A DNA stretch of 64,000 nucleotides from Candolleomyces eurysporus (GCA_027579435.1 JANBPK010000749.1:1-64000), one strand, 5' to 3'; counted from the first letter of the stretch, positions 24,459 to 37,415 are shown. Notes: generated by a model not told the origin, from the sequence alone. A program made the numbers and translations.

Positions 24459-24738
24459 GGTGGTGGTGGGTCGATGACGGGCGCTACTAGTTCTATTGTG
24501 TCCGGCTGTAAACGGGTTTATGTAAATGCTGTTGAGTTCTGTTCTGCCAGTGCTGTCCTATACGCAACCTCAGCAGCCACGAATACCCCGGCCATCGACG
24601 AGCCGATGTCAATCTGGAGCCAAGAACTGCAGGCATCGCGCCCTGACTCATGGCTTGCAAGGTTGCGCAACAGGAGTCTGCTACGTGGTACCGGCAATGG
24701 CATTGCTGGCTCAGGGACTAGCAACTCGCTTTTATATG

Positions 24739-24840
24739 GTTAACTGGGCTGATTAGATGGTGCTCAAACCTCGGGAGGAGGTTGCTCCATTTGATAAGTA
24801 CAAGCCACCGACAGGTCTTTGGGCCACAACACAATACTGG
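24739..24840 (+). pseudogene. F-box gene remnant, array copy 3
   Basis: Corresponds to about 18550-18650 of the intact F-box gene (GGGCTGAT, ATGGTGCT, GGAGGAGGTTG, TTTGATAAGTAC), with a TAG replacing one codon. It is a different fragment from that left in copy 2. Confidence 0.75.
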
Positions 24841-25616
24841 GTGAAATATATATATGCAATGATACATTCGAACTACATATCGCGGCTATGTTTTACTCAC
24901 CGTCTTGTAGGCCATCCTACTTGAGACCACCAGCACCCCAGCTTAATTGGATGTGTAACTATAAACATGCGCCCATAACGCGAATGGATCAGATCTAAGC
25001 GAATGGTGGAGATAGTCCGATCGCTGATCGCGTCACTTCCTGCTAACAGTCGGCGTCCTCTGGCTGACCGCCATCATTCGTTCTCCCGTTCGATGTCAAT
25101 CCCCTTGTTCGCTACAGACGTCCTCGTTATGCGGGTGGGCTTGCCTTGAGGGAGGCTCCGCAACAATGGAAACTCAGCGTTCAACATACGTCCTGGGTAC
25201 TGGAAAGGGACTCGCGACTTGTCACATGATTCTCCTCACTTCACCCGAGGTTGGTCCTTACGACCACATGTATACCGTATATCTTTGAGTACTGCTTCAT
25301 ACGTACAGGATCTCTATTAAGACTAGCTATAAACTCCTAGTTCATACGAGAGGCGCGCAGTCAGAATTTAGTGCAAGAAGCAGATGAAGGAGGCAGCGGA
25401 TCTGTTGGAATGTACAATCGACGGGCTATATTTGATCGCAGCGGAAGCGCGTACTGATTCTGATACAGATACAGAGAATTGATTTCGTATGCATATATGA
25501 CTACTAATACAATAGACTACTACTGCTATAAAACCACAATGAACCCATAACTTTCGTTACAAAACCCGATGCAAGATGAGATTGTTTCTGCAGGCATGCC
25601 GAGCAGAACCCGGGCG

Positions 25617-26688
25617 TCAGCGCTCTCGGATTGGAGGACCTGGCAGGGCCGTGGCAGCCACCCTCCCGGATTTCGCCAGGTTCTCAGACTCCTGCAGTGG
25701 AGGACCTGCCAGGTTCATCGGAAACCTGCGAGATGCATCCGGGACCGGCCAGGAGAATGTAGGGTTGGCAGAAGGGACAATAAAGGAGGCGCCTGGAAAC
25801 AAGTTCGAACTGCTTGGCGGCACGGCATCGTCGAACGGTGCACTGTTATTGGAGCCATAGTTGATCTTCCTCCGCTTCAGTTCCTCTTCACTGGCCTTCA
25901 GAAGAGCCTGGAGTTCTTGCTCTTCCATCGTCGCCATTTCCTGCGCCAGAGACCGTTTTCTCTCTTCAATCGCATGTCGGATCTCGCCAACGTCAGGATT
26001 GGACCGGTCTCCAGCGAGGCCACTGTTCGAGTTCCTGCCACGACGAAGCATGTTCTGGTCGTCCGCCTCCTGGTTCAATCCGTCATTCTCGCCGCAGACG
26101 ATCGTATCTCGCATATGAGCTCGCGAACGACGTTCCTCGCGTAGACGGATTTCGTCCATGAGCAGGTTGGTGATGTCCCTGGCCTTCTGCCGCACATTAG
26201 CGCCCTGGTCCTTCCCATCCTCGTCGACGTATTGGAACTCCTTCAGTGTCTTGATGATATGAATGTTGTCCCAGAAGTATATGGTGACGTTCTCCGATCC
26301 TTGGTGCAGGCAATAGTCCAGAACGGTCAAGCTCTGTGAGAGCATTCATATCAATAAACTGTAGCTGCACCAACAATCTGTAACATCAGGAGAAAAGCGC
26401 ACCTTGAAGACATGTCGCCAGTTCTTCCCCTTGTCGTTGAGCCGCTTATCCAGCATCTCGACGATTTCGATGAAATCATTTTTGTATGTATTTCAGCTTT
26501 CCAGTGAGCTCGGAATCGAGAAAGGTCTTACTGGTTGTAGGTCAGCTGCGCGATCTCGTTCATCTGGCTGCCAGATGGCCCCCATGGGTCGTTGCTGGTG
26601 GCCTCTCTGATCTTTGTCTGGGTGTCAGAGTAACCCCTGGTATGTAATTTTTAGTCGCCCGAAGGGCAGCCTTGCCAAAGTGTTGCAT
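25617..26688 (-). pseudogene. Epsin-like gene, array copy 4, frameshifted
   Basis: The order is first exon (26688 to about 26534), second exon (about 26400-26480) and an intact last exon (26335-25617) with ENTH helices, two UIM-like helices and the PGPPIRER tail. Within the first exon two extra bases follow the TAC codon of the KNY motif (near 26640), where the other copies read straight on. This puts the rest of the ENTH domain out of frame. The Gln-rich middle is absent. It is either a pseudogene or an assembly error, since the remaining codons are well kept. Confidence 0.65.
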
Positions 26689-26961
26689 GGTGGTGGTGGG
26701 TCGATGACGAGCGCTACTGAGTTAGTACTACGACAGGTTTATGTAAATGCTGTTGAGTACGCTGTTGATGTCAGTGCTATCCTATACAACAACGACAACA
26801 ACCGCGAATACCGGCCATTCACGGACCGATGGTCATCTGGAGCTAAGAGCTGCAGGCATCGCACTCTAATTCATGGCTTGCAAGGGCTGCGTAGCAGGAG
26901 TCTGCTATGTGGTACCAGAAGTGGCATTGCTGGCTCAGGCACCAGCAATTTATTGGATATG

Positions 26962-27062
26962 GATGACTGGGCTGATAAGATGGTGCTGAAACTCCGGAGG
27001 GGGTTCCTCCATTTGATAAGTACGAGCTCAGGATGCGGGTCTTTGAGTCATGACACAATACC
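26962..27062 (+). pseudogene. F-box gene remnant, array copy 4
   Basis: Same fragment as in copy 3 (matching about 18552-18655 of the intact gene). The shared breakpoints show copies 3 and 4 descend from one deleted unit. Confidence 0.75.
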
Positions 27063-27660
27063 GAGTGAAACATATATGTGATGATACATTCGAACTCCAT
27101 ACCGCGGCTTTTTTTTTTTTGCTCACCATCTTGTTGGCCCTGCTGCTTCATACCACCAGCACCCCTGCTTAATTGGATGAGCACCTCTATGATAAACATG
27201 CACCCACAACGCGACATCATATCTACGCGAACCGCGCGGGGATCGTCCGGTCACACCGGTCACAGATGGCGTCGCTTCCCTACAGTCACGGCGTCCTCTA
27301 GCCAACGGCCATCATTCATTATCCCTCCCTGTCGATCCCCCTGCTAGCTACAAATGCCTTGTTATGCGGGTGGGCTTGTCTCGAGGGAGGCTCCGCAGCG
27401 ATAGAAGCTCAGTGTTCAACATACGTCCTGCAACACTGGAAAGGGACTCGCGACTTGTCACCTGATTCTCTTCGGAATGCGTGGTTGGCTTCCACCCGAG
27501 GTTGGTCCTGACGACCACATGTATACCGTATATCTGTAGTTGCCGTGCTAAACACGTACAGCACTCGAGTTGGTAGCTAAAAATCCCTAGCTCGTACGAC
27601 AGGCACGCAGTGGGAAGGTGCAAGAAGGAAGGAAGAGGAAGGAAGAGGCGCGTGGTGTGG

Positions 27661-28417
27661 TTACTTGGAATGGAACCGACAGCTGAAGATGGCACACAAC
27701 TATCCAATACAAACTCATGGAGAGAGAGGGGATACCCGAAATGATTACGCCACCGAATTCCCCCACCAGTGGCTCACCTGGGGTAGTGCACAGTGAGGCT
27801 ATGTATGTTATGGCAGGAGCAGCGTCGTCCGCGAACGGCAGTGAGTTCTCTTCCTCTTCTTTCTGTGGCTTCATTTCAGCCGTAGGGCTAGATTTTGACA
27901 CCGGTATTTCCGAGAGCAAACAATATGGGAATGGGGCAGTATTCTTCTGCGATGTGGGAAGGAATTTCACGACATGAGGCTCTCACATATCGTGATCCTT
28001 CGTGATCCCAGCCTGACCGGTACCCAGATCTAGGTATGTACTTATGAATTCGATACTATCGCGGACTTTCTAAGAATAGACCAACCACAGCGCATGGAAG
28101 TCCTTCCACACCGGGAGATGTCCTTAGATGGCCCTAGCCAAATTCTATTGTCGCCATATGTTGAATAGTTAAGAAGACGGCAGCATGATGATCTGTACAG
28201 ACAATAAGCCCCGGATGCTTCTGAACGTCCATATGCAATACTTCACCGCCTTCTTCTCCAGCAGCAAGGTTTCTCCCAAAGCTTGACGGGATCTTATCTC
28301 CCGTTTGACCACATGTTGCTACAGGAAGGCTGGCATACAAAAGGAAGTAACCTTAGGTCTGGATAGAACCTAGCAGGGCGTGCTCTTCCTTCGAGACCCT
28401 CTCTCTTCTTGTCCAGG
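27661..28417. other. End of the array and OPT promoter region
   Basis: Array homology fades near 27660. An 86-codon frame at 27717-27977 (+) has protein-like composition but no recognisable domain and may be chance. The remaining bases up to 28417 should include the promoter and 5' leader of the transporter gene. Confidence 0.35.
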
Positions 28418-31400
28418 ATGGCTTCAGCTTCACCTGTCGACGAAAAGAACAGCAGCATTGACAAGGAGAAGAACGAGCTCGACCTCAGTAAGTTTTCCTT
28501 CCTAGCTAGCTCAAAGGCAAGATAAGCGACTAAGCTCTTATGCTACAGAGGAAATCGAGGCCGTCGCTCTTCCCGACTTCGATGACCCAAACATCGACAG
28601 GGAAGCCGCTATCCAGGGTGTTCTTGGTAATTCACTCTCCTCTAGTACAGCGTCGTATTTCTCTGACCGGTTATTCATACGGACTACAGAGGACGACTCG
28701 CCTTATCCTGAAGTTCGCTCCGCCGTCGCCAACACTGACGACCCAGACGTGCCTGTATCCACCATCCGTTCGTGGACGCTCGGTCTCATATGGGCAATTA
28801 TCATTGCGGTACGTAGATACAGTCTTTCTTTCTGCGCTATTTCTCCGCTTTGACAGGAACCCCACTGACATGGACCGTATGCAGGGCCTCAATCAATTCT
28901 TCTTTTTCCGCTATCCCTCCGTCACCATCACCGGTGTAAGTCGTTGTTATACTTATCACTACCATACTCGATTTATTTGCGCAGTTTCGTGATATCTTTA
29001 TACTGATTACTTTCACATGTGCTTAGATCGTTGCCCAATTGCTCATTTTCCCGTTGGGCAAAATCTGGGCGAGGATTGTCCCCAATGTGAAGATCTTTGG
29101 ACATGAGCTCAACCCCGGTCCTTTCTCGATCAAAGAACATGTCAGTATGTCTTTCCCTGAGGCGCGAAGTCAACTAAACTTGTCTACAGGTCCTGGCTAC
29201 TATCATGGCTATCGTGGGGGCGTACAGCGCCTATGCGACGGACATTGTCGCCGTTCAGCGCGTGTTCTACAACCAGAACTACAACTTCTCTTGTACGTGA
29301 TGCCGTTGCCATTCACATCCATCAACTAACACGTTGATACAGACCAATGGATGCTGGTTATGTCGACCCAGCTCATCGGATTTTCTATCGGTGGAATTGC
29401 CCGACGTTTCCTCGTCCAGCCTCCGTCCATGAGTAAGTGGCTTATCAGGCGTCAAAGTGGAGCCATGGTACTCATTTTGGAAAAATAGTTTGGCCGGCCA
29501 ACCTTGTTACCTGCGCTCTCTTCAACACCTTGCACTCTCAGACATACGCCGGTGTGGGTAACAGAGGAGGTCTCTCTAGAGAACGGTTCTTCCTGTACGC
29601 ATTGGCTGGGTCGTGCAGCTGGTACTTCTTCCCTGGATACCTTTTCCAGGCCCTCAGTTACTTCTCCTGGGTTACATGGATCGTGCCAGACAATATTCCA
29701 GTTAACCAGATGTTTGGTTATGTCCATGGCATGGGAATGAGTCTCATCACCTTCGATTGGGCCCAGGTATGTCATCCGGAATTTAAGGAATTCTGCCACT
29801 TAAACTCACAACCTTCTTTCAGATTGCGTACATCGGTTCACCTCTTGCGACTCCATGGTGGGCGGAAGCAAACATCGCTGTCGGCTTCGTGGTTCTGTTC
29901 TGTAAGTCGACCTGTTCGCCGCTTGTTCCTTGTCGATCCTGATTTGATGCGTCGCCTCCATTAGGGATTGCAACTCCCATTTTATACGTGAGTGCGCGCT
30001 TATCGATGCTGCGGACGAGGTCATAATATTATTTGCCACAGTACACCAACACGTGGGACAGCATGTACATGCCGTGCGTATTTTTAGACCCTCCCCTGCT
30101 CGGCTTGATAGTAATCTCTCTTCCTCCTTGTAGTATTTCTGGTCGTGGCTCTTACGACAATAGGGCGAAGTCATATCAAGTCCAACGCATCGTCAACCCA
30201 GATGCTACATTCAACCAGGAGGCGTATGAGGCCTACAGCCCTCTGTTCATTCCTACGACCTTCGCCATTTCCTATGGTCTTTCCTTCGCATCTATCACCG
30301 CTACCCTTACCCACGCTTTCCTCTACTTCCGCAAGCAGATCTGGACTCAGGCCCGCCGAGCGATGCACGAACAGCCTGATATCCATGCTCGTCTCATGGC
30401 TCGCTACACGCAAGTTCCTCAATGGTGGTATGCCATCATCTTTCTGACCATGTTCGCATTCGGTATCGTCACCATCGAGGTTTGGGATACCAAGTTCCCT
30501 GTGCAGTGGTTCATCCTTGCCCTCGTCATCGCGTTCTTCTATGTCATCCCTATTGGTATGATCCAGGCTATTACGAACCAGCAAGTCGGGTTGAACGTTA
30601 TTACCGAACTCATCATTGGGTATGGCCTTCCCGGACGACCCATCGCTATGATGATGTTCAAGACTTGGGGTTATATCACCATGGCTCAGGCGCTCACGTT
30701 CACTTCGGACTTCAAGCTTGGACATTACATGAAGATCCCTCCTCGGTGAGTGTTCGAGCTCTGTTGCTCAGAAGAATGCTGGGAATTGATGGTTCTCTGT
30801 AGACCCATGTTCTTCGCCCAGGTTATCGCCGCCGCTATTGCTGGTACCGTCCAGCTCGGCGTTCAGGCCTGGATGTTCACCAACATCCCCGAGATGTGCA
30901 CAGAGGATCAGAAAGACGGATTTATCTGCCCCGCTACTGAAGTCTTTGGAACTGCCAGTATTATCTGGGGAGTCATTGGACCCGCGCGGCAGTTCTCGCA
31001 CGGCCAAGTCTACTATGGTGCGTACCACATATACGTGTTTCTTGGTAGAGTGTGGTGTCTGATTGGCTTTTGCAGGCTTGGTGTTCTTCTTCCTCATTGG
31101 ATTTGTCACTCCAATCATTGGCTACGTCGCAAACAGGAGATGGCCCAACAGCTGGTTGCGCTACGTCAAGTACGCTTATCTATTATTTGTCCTCGGTTCT
31201 ACGAAATTTCTGACGTCCATTTACTGTTATCTAGCTTCCCTGTCATCTTCTCTGGAACTGGCTACATCCCTCCCGCCAGTGCTGTCAATTACGTCCCCTG
31301 GGCTATCGTCGGGTTCATCTTCCAATACGTTATCCGTCGTCGCCATTTCTCTTGGTGGACAAAGTACAACTACGTCCTCTCGGCCGCTTTGGACGCTGGT

Positions 31401-31711
31401 GTCGCTTTGGCTGTCGTCATCATCTTCTTCTGTCTCCAGTATCCCAGGAATGGTGAAATCGGCAAGACAACCATTCAGGAGTGGTGGGGTAATTCGTGCG
31501 TCTTCCCTTACTTTCCTTCCAGTCCCTGTGGAGTTGAGAATCTAACTGCTGCTCTTTGGTTTAGTGTGCCGTTTGGAAACGCAGATGCTAAGGGCACGCC
31601 GATGAAGGTCCTCGCTGAGGGTGAATTCTTCGGGTACGTATAATATCTATCCTCTTCCTTCACTCAGGCTTTGAGGCTAACAATTCGGATAGCCCGAGGA
31701 CGTGGAAGTAA
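28418..31711 (+). CDS. Oligopeptide transporter (OPT family)
   Basis: Seventeen exons can be joined in phase from the ATG at 28418 to the TAA at 31709-31711, giving 768 residues. Exons as short as 19 and 23 nt are separated by 49-76 nt GT-AG introns. A short acidic cytoplasmic N-terminus precedes about 14-16 hydrophobic segments. Family hallmarks include the first-membrane-segment block SWTLGLIWAII then FFFRYPS, the following NPGPFSIKEHV, GLNVITELIIGYGLPGRPIA, FKTWGYI, and SWWTKYNYV near the end. Fungal OPT proteins are plasma-membrane, proton-driven importers of tetra- and pentapeptides, some also of glutathione or siderophores. NPG plus the IKEH loop is typical of the peptide clade. The substrate cannot be fixed from sequence. 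Confidence 0.93.
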
Positions 31712-32133
31712 ATTCCATCATGACAACGAGGATGTCGGATCTACGACATTCATGACTATTTAGCGACTTACATATGCCCCTTGCCATCTTGTATCTGTAG
31801 TGTATCATAGAATGCGGAGAGCTCGAAATTACGACTAGTTACATAAGGAACGCATGTCAGGCATGCATTTATCTGCTTGGTAACGACTCTGCACGGCCAC
31901 TGTTGGGATCTGATGGGGTTTTGATGGCAGGGCAGTGAGTGATGCCAGACGTGGTCGGCAGCGTCGAGTAGGAGGATTCTTCGAGTTGACCTCGAACGTC
32001 CATCTCGTNCCCCCCCACCGTCTGCTGGACAGCGGCACTCAAGCTCTCCCCATCTCAACTTACCCACCAAACAACTCTTTCTAAACGTTCAACAAACACC
32101 GAAGACGTATTAGCGCCCAGCAGGACTGCGACG
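31712..32133. other. Spacer after the OPT gene
   Basis: 3' flank of the transporter and probable promoter of the small membrane protein. One N (31990) sits before a C-run. Nothing else is seen. Confidence 0.4.
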
Positions 32134-33200
32134 ATGCTCGATCACAGTGCGTAGCAGGGAAGCCCAAATCTTGCGGAGTAGCCTCTGACTATGGGATTCG
32201 GATTGCAGGTATCGGAATTGCAGCTGGAGCTGCCCTGATTGCCTTTTCTTCTTTGCCCGTAGCTTCTGCCAAGAAAGTCTGTTCCAAGACGAGGTAAGGT
32301 CAACTTCCTTTTCTCCAGGCCGTCGATCCGCAACGTGTATCAGGACAGCAGCGGCGCTGTCGTAGTCCGAAGCTTCCTGCCATTCACTGTCGGCGTCGAT
32401 CCTTTGGAGCGCTTCTAAGCCACGTTGCGTATACTGATCACATTAACCTTTAGTACGGGCGAAGAAGTATGCCGCGAAACCTTACCCAACAAGGCGAAAG
32501 TTGCTATTGCCGTTGTCACGGGTTAGTACTATGCAAAACCATTCAGAGTGCCCAGATTGAAGCCTAACNTTTTTGTTCTCCATAGTGACGATAGTCATTA
32601 TGCTGGTATCTTTGTTTGTCTGCATCCGGCGTAGTCGCAGAGCATCGGCAGAGGCGGCCAAAGAATGCACTGTCGAAGCGAGCCAGATGCAAGGACCCCC
32701 CACTGTCCTTGCTGCGACCTATAACCCTGGATCTGGGCACTCAATCTACGCCATAGGCAGCTCCGGCAGTGGAGCCATCCCGACCGCCGTGATCCCGCCC
32801 ACGGCGGAAAGCGGCAGGACACCAGCGGGCGCGGCGCCAGCGTTCCCTACACCTAGTGTCCCAGCGGTGCCGTACTCGCCAAAGCCTTGGGTTTCTGGCT
32901 CTAGCAATGGCTCCACGCCCCAGACAGCTCCGGCTCACAAGACCTCCTTCTCGGGTTCCCACCCGTATCCGTTCACTGGGATGGGCAACACACCGGTAAG
33001 AAAAATCCATTGACGTCGGCGGTTTACTAGGCGCCGGGGGTTAACGTACCTTTTGATAACAGGGACAGCCGCCAAAGTCGGCATTTGTGTCTGGCGGATT
33101 CCCTCGACCGTTGCTAGCAGGGCGTCTGAAGGACAGGATCAGGGAGCGACCGCCCTCGATCTCGTCGCTCAACAATGAGCCGGTGACGAACAACAAGTAG
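32134..33200 (+). CDS. Small single-pass membrane protein, unknown function
   Basis: The exons are 32134-32146, 32209-32293, 32454-32521, 32586-32995 and 33063-33200, in phase, giving 237 residues. Residues 5-28 form a signal-peptide-like hydrophobic stretch ending in VASA. A very short ectodomain with two Cys follows (KKVC, then EEVC). A transmembrane helix (IAVVTVTIVIMLVSLFV) is followed by a basic stop-transfer segment (RRSRR) and about 150 cytosolic residues rich in Pro, Ser and Gly. The layout is that of a cell-surface type I protein with a disordered tail, such as a small sensor or scaffold. I do not recognise a named family. An N at 32569 falls in an intron. Confidence 0.75.
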
Positions 33201-33565
33201 TAGTGTTTGAAAGGTCTTATCTTCTGGCTGGTCCTTGGAGATGAGCTTGTCGTTAGTTAGATTAATGAAATATGGTTGTGTCTAATTCCGTGTGAAGGGA
33301 CGGTCGTTCCTGTGCTTGTGATCTACTATCATTGATTGTTTTTCGGCCTGTCTCTGGTTCCTGCCTTTCATTGTTCTCCATAGCCCCCCTCCAAGCGCAT
33401 TCGTCTTCAGCCCGTTTATTGTGGGCCTTTATTGCTCCCCTGTTTTACCTAGAGACCAGGGCGAGACCAGGGGCAGTCAGGGTCACGGAAGTTTCCGAAA
33501 GGGGCCTGATTTGCTCGCAGGCGTCGACAACGTAGCTCTACCTCCTCTTCTCACCGCCTCACCCG

Positions 33566-36500
33566 ATGCCCAGCTTGTTTTCTCGTACCCGCACCTTTTC
33601 GACCCCCGGCAAGAAACAGCAGCTCTCACCAGACGACGCTTACGACGAATTCGGTCGGGTGTCCAGCAGGCAGTCTGCGACCCCGACCTCCTCGAAAAAA
33701 GACAAGAAGAAGGAGAGAGAACAGGCGAAGCGTTCGGGAACGCTCCCCCCCTCGGCCCTCGAGCATGAAGTCCCAGACCTCCCGGATGGCACCTTTCTGC
33801 CACTGAACCTCGAGAAGCCCAGGACCGAGGCAGAGGCCGCTGGCCAGCAGCAGCCCAAGGACAATGACTACGGGTATCTCTGCACCGAGCGGCACGTCGT
33901 CCTCGGCCTCGAACAGCTGGAGCGCCTCGTCGAAGTCGTATGCGACGAGCTGGAATCAAGAGGCGGAATTACGACCCCATTCATTTTCTCAAACAAGGCG
34001 CTGGATCTTTCGTCCTCTGGAATCAAGAAGCTTATACATTCTTTCATCGATACGTGTGCGCCCATATCTGAGCGTGAAGCCCAGGTGGCCGAACACAAGT
34101 GGCGAGAAGAGGCTCGGTTTGCGGGTCCCCATGAGCTGGGCATGTGCCTGCGTTGGGGGCTCGCGAGGGTGATAAGGTCGGTGGGCGGTCAGGACATTCG
34201 TGGTCTCGTCTCTTGGGAGTACTACGCTGAATGGCGCGACTCTGAAGCCGGTGAGCTCTCCCTTTCCTCTTATCGAGTCGTTGCCAGCACCGGAGTGGGC
34301 CCTCCATCTCTTTCCGTGCTGACCGCACATATTGACTGATTGTTCTGACCCGCTGATGATTTTTTTGTTGCAGCGATGAACTATCCCCCTCCACATTTCC
34401 AAATGTTCCTACCCGACCTCCCGCCCCCCCCTTCAATTCATCATCGTCCGACTGCTCTCCTTATTGGCAAGACTTATCGCCAACAGCACCTCCTCCGGCC
34501 ACACACCACCCACACTTTCGCCCCTTTTTGGGCCGCTTTTCTTTGGGCTCGGTCCCCCAACTTTAGCTTTCCACCATGCATACATGCACTACCTGCGTGC
34601 TGTCAACGCGATGGAGCACATTTTGCTCGCCTTCATTCGATGGCAAGATGCGCCACGTTCCACCACTGGTAGCGCCGCCGCTCTAGGCGTTCCCACACGA
34701 CTGAAGGAATGGATCAAAGGTTATCCAGCCAACCTGCCGGCTCTCCAGAACCCCAAAGCGAAACCTCAACCGAGAAAGGGTGCACGGACGATTCGTGTTA
34801 TGAGCGTGCGAAGGAATGTACGAATGTACACTCCCGACCTCGTAAAGTCAGCCTCGACGTGGGGACAGAAGAATCCGAGCAGCACATCACTTCACAACAG
34901 CTTCGCACATTCCAAAGAATGGGAAAGGATCGCACCAAGCACTCTAAAGCTTCCTCCACGGTACTCGGAGTTCTACAAAAAGAAGATGAACATGTCCAAC
35001 AACTTCCACCCTGAGGTCACTCCTGGCGCCTATGGGTCCTCACCAGTATCCTCAATCAGCACGGCACCCTCCTTATCGATGTCTTCAACACTTTCTTCAG
35101 CAAACAGCTCTTCATCCTCAGACTATTTCGGGCTCTCCAGTACGAAGCGATCTGATGACCATTTCCGGAGTCTCACCGACCTCAAGTGGGGTGAATTCGA
35201 AGACATGGGGTTCAGTAGCATTGGTGATGACAAGAAACTTCAGTTCGATCTCACGGAGTCGGCCCGACAGGTTCGTTTCAATCACACTGGTTGACTGAAA
35301 GACACGTTCTAATCGCTGGCGCTTTCAGGAGCGAAAGAACAAGCGTCAAACCCTTGATTGGAATGATTTCTCTACTGCAGGTTTCACCAGAATGGACGCG
35401 CCGCTATCTGCCACTCTCCAGTTCAGCACACCGGTTTTGAACACCGTCTCGTCCTGGCCAACCCAGCAAGCCGAAATTCACAAAAAGCTGAAGAAGCAAC
35501 AGAAGACGTTACCTTCCTTTGGCTGGGATACAGAGCCAGTGATTGGGAATGAAGAGGTTATAGAAGAGTCTTTCGTTGACGTTTTTTGTGATCTCATCTA
35601 TGGTGGCGGTTGGATGGATCTCGAGCGAGGAGAAGCACTAGACAGGGATTGCAACTGGGCACTGGTAAGGCTCTAGACGAACCGTCCATCATTAACGAAG
35701 AGCTTATTTGTCTTCAGGTCGAGTACAAAGCTCTACCACCCTCTCGTACCACCGCATCTGGTGGAAAGGATCCCAGAACAGATACAACTCTGATTCTCTT
35801 CGAAGAGTTTGTCCCATTCGAATACCGCCACCAACTTGCACTCCCAAAGAAAGCTCGCCGCCGCCTTCCATCCCTTTTTTCCCCTTCTAGGAAGCAATGG
35901 AAGCCAGCCGCAACTTTGAACGGCCGCCCATATGTAGTCGGAAGCGTACCGAGAAGTCCATCCTACCGAGAAGTCGAATTTGAGGGCCTGTTGTCTGGGA
36001 CAGGCGGAACCAAGGTCCTTAGCCTTTCGAAGCGAGACAACCGCGTTCATTCGACTATATCTAACGCTCAAGCGACTGACCTCTCTATTCCGCCCCCTCC
36101 TACTCGTCCAGCGCCAACCCTCGCCACAGCCTTCCCCCAGCAGGATTTTCCGCGACCTCCTCCCAAGACCGATGAAATCCTCGCAGAATCCCCCCAAATG
36201 TATACCCCCACCAAGAAGTCCAGATTCAGGATTCCGGTCCCAAGCCCCGGGTCGAGGAGGTCGATGGTTCCAGCTGAGTATTCAACGGTGGAGTTCCAAA
36301 CTCGTATGGCCAGCTATAGTGATGATGAACAAAACGGCACTGACGAGCCTGAGGAGGTTAAGCAGAAACGCCGCGAATCACGCTCTGACGCCTGGGTGGA
36401 CATACTCGTCAATTCGCAAGACCGAAGACTGAACAACCAATCGGCAGATCCAGCGGAGAGAAGGAAAGCGCGGATTCGCTCGTCGGATCCCGATATCGCG

Positions 36501-37415
36501 AGCCTAGAGGTCGCCCAGGTGTTGGCAGCCGTGCAGGATCGCTCAATTTCTCCGACTAGTATCCCTGACAACGATTACGACTCGCGGTTTGACCAAGATG
36601 TCGATGAAGTTGAGACCGTCCCACACCATCGCCGCAATGTCAGGGATGAAGACGAGATGTCGCAGAGCGAGGCTCACCTTGCGTACGACCAGGAAACGAA
36701 CGAGGGAGACATTGACGAGGCTCTTGCCCCCATTATGAATGCCCGTCAAATGGCCAGACAGCAGCGACGTTTGGGCTACTTCGATCTTCACCCTGAACGA
36801 CGGCCTGTTTCGAAGGCGGAGGAGGATCCCAGGGAACGGTTGGCTAGGGACGAGAGTGATTCTGAGGAAGGTGTCGAAGATCAAATGCCAGTTCGTCCAC
36901 TTCCAGTCCCACCAGGCGTCGCAACAAAGCCTTCTTATGAACCCCCTGTGGCCCCACGCTCTACTCCCGATATCAAGATCAATACCAACGCTGCCCCGGC
37001 TACCCCACCTTCCAATGAACGAACAGCGGAGGCTAATTCCAGGACCCCGACAAGCAAGACAGCTGCCTTGATTGAGATGTACCGAGAACGTGAACGCGGT
37101 GGAACAGGGTCCGTCCCCCCTCTCAACCCTCCAGCCATTGTTGTCCAACCACTAAACGTGTCACGTATTCCCGTTCGATCAGCTTCGGTCCCCGCTAAGG
37201 ATACCCCTAGTAAGGATATTGCTAGTATCCCCTCGATCCCCAGTCCTGCTGCCACTCCTTCTCCCGCACCATCCCCCAAACCCTCTCCGCCTGAACCTCC
37301 TGCACTCAATTTGCCTCCAACGGCAACCGAGGATCCCGGCCGTATCAGCCCAGCTCGCTACGTCCATGGTGCTCCGCTTCACAACGTCATGGAGGAAGAG
37401 GAGGAAGAGGAGTAA
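33566..37415 (+). CDS. Msb1/Mug8-domain polarity protein
   Basis: The exons are 33566-34250, 34374-35270, 35329-35664 and 35718-37415. They give about 1204 residues if one C of the eight-C run at 34424-34431 is surplus; the following exon joins also need that correction. Residues 110-430 match the Msb1/Mug8 domain (YLCTERHVVLGLEQLERLV, then ITTPFIFSNKALDLSSS). That domain is a degenerate RhoGAP-like helical fold which in yeasts links Cdc42/Rho1 signalling to bud emergence and cell-wall synthesis. The C-terminal 600 residues are Pro/Ser-rich and acidic, with PxxP motifs for SH3 partners, and end in a run of Glu. It is expected at growing hyphal tips. Confidence 0.85.

Larger units (their letters stand above)
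18792..27660. repeat. Tandem array of epsin/F-box units, copies 2-4
   Basis: Blocks recur in the same order and orientation: an epsin 3' end marked by CGTCAGCGCTC (19958, 22488 and 25615), the epsin body, the divergent promoter, an F-box stub, then a spacer containing ACCCGAGGTTGGTCC (near 19163, 22106, 25249 and 27499). Units are about 2.5-3.1 kb. Copies 3 and 4 share both the same F-box deletion and the same epsin tail, so they are closest relatives. Spacers 18792-20012, 21690-22489, 24840-25616 and 27066-27660 hold only this repeated non-coding sequence. Confidence 0.85.
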
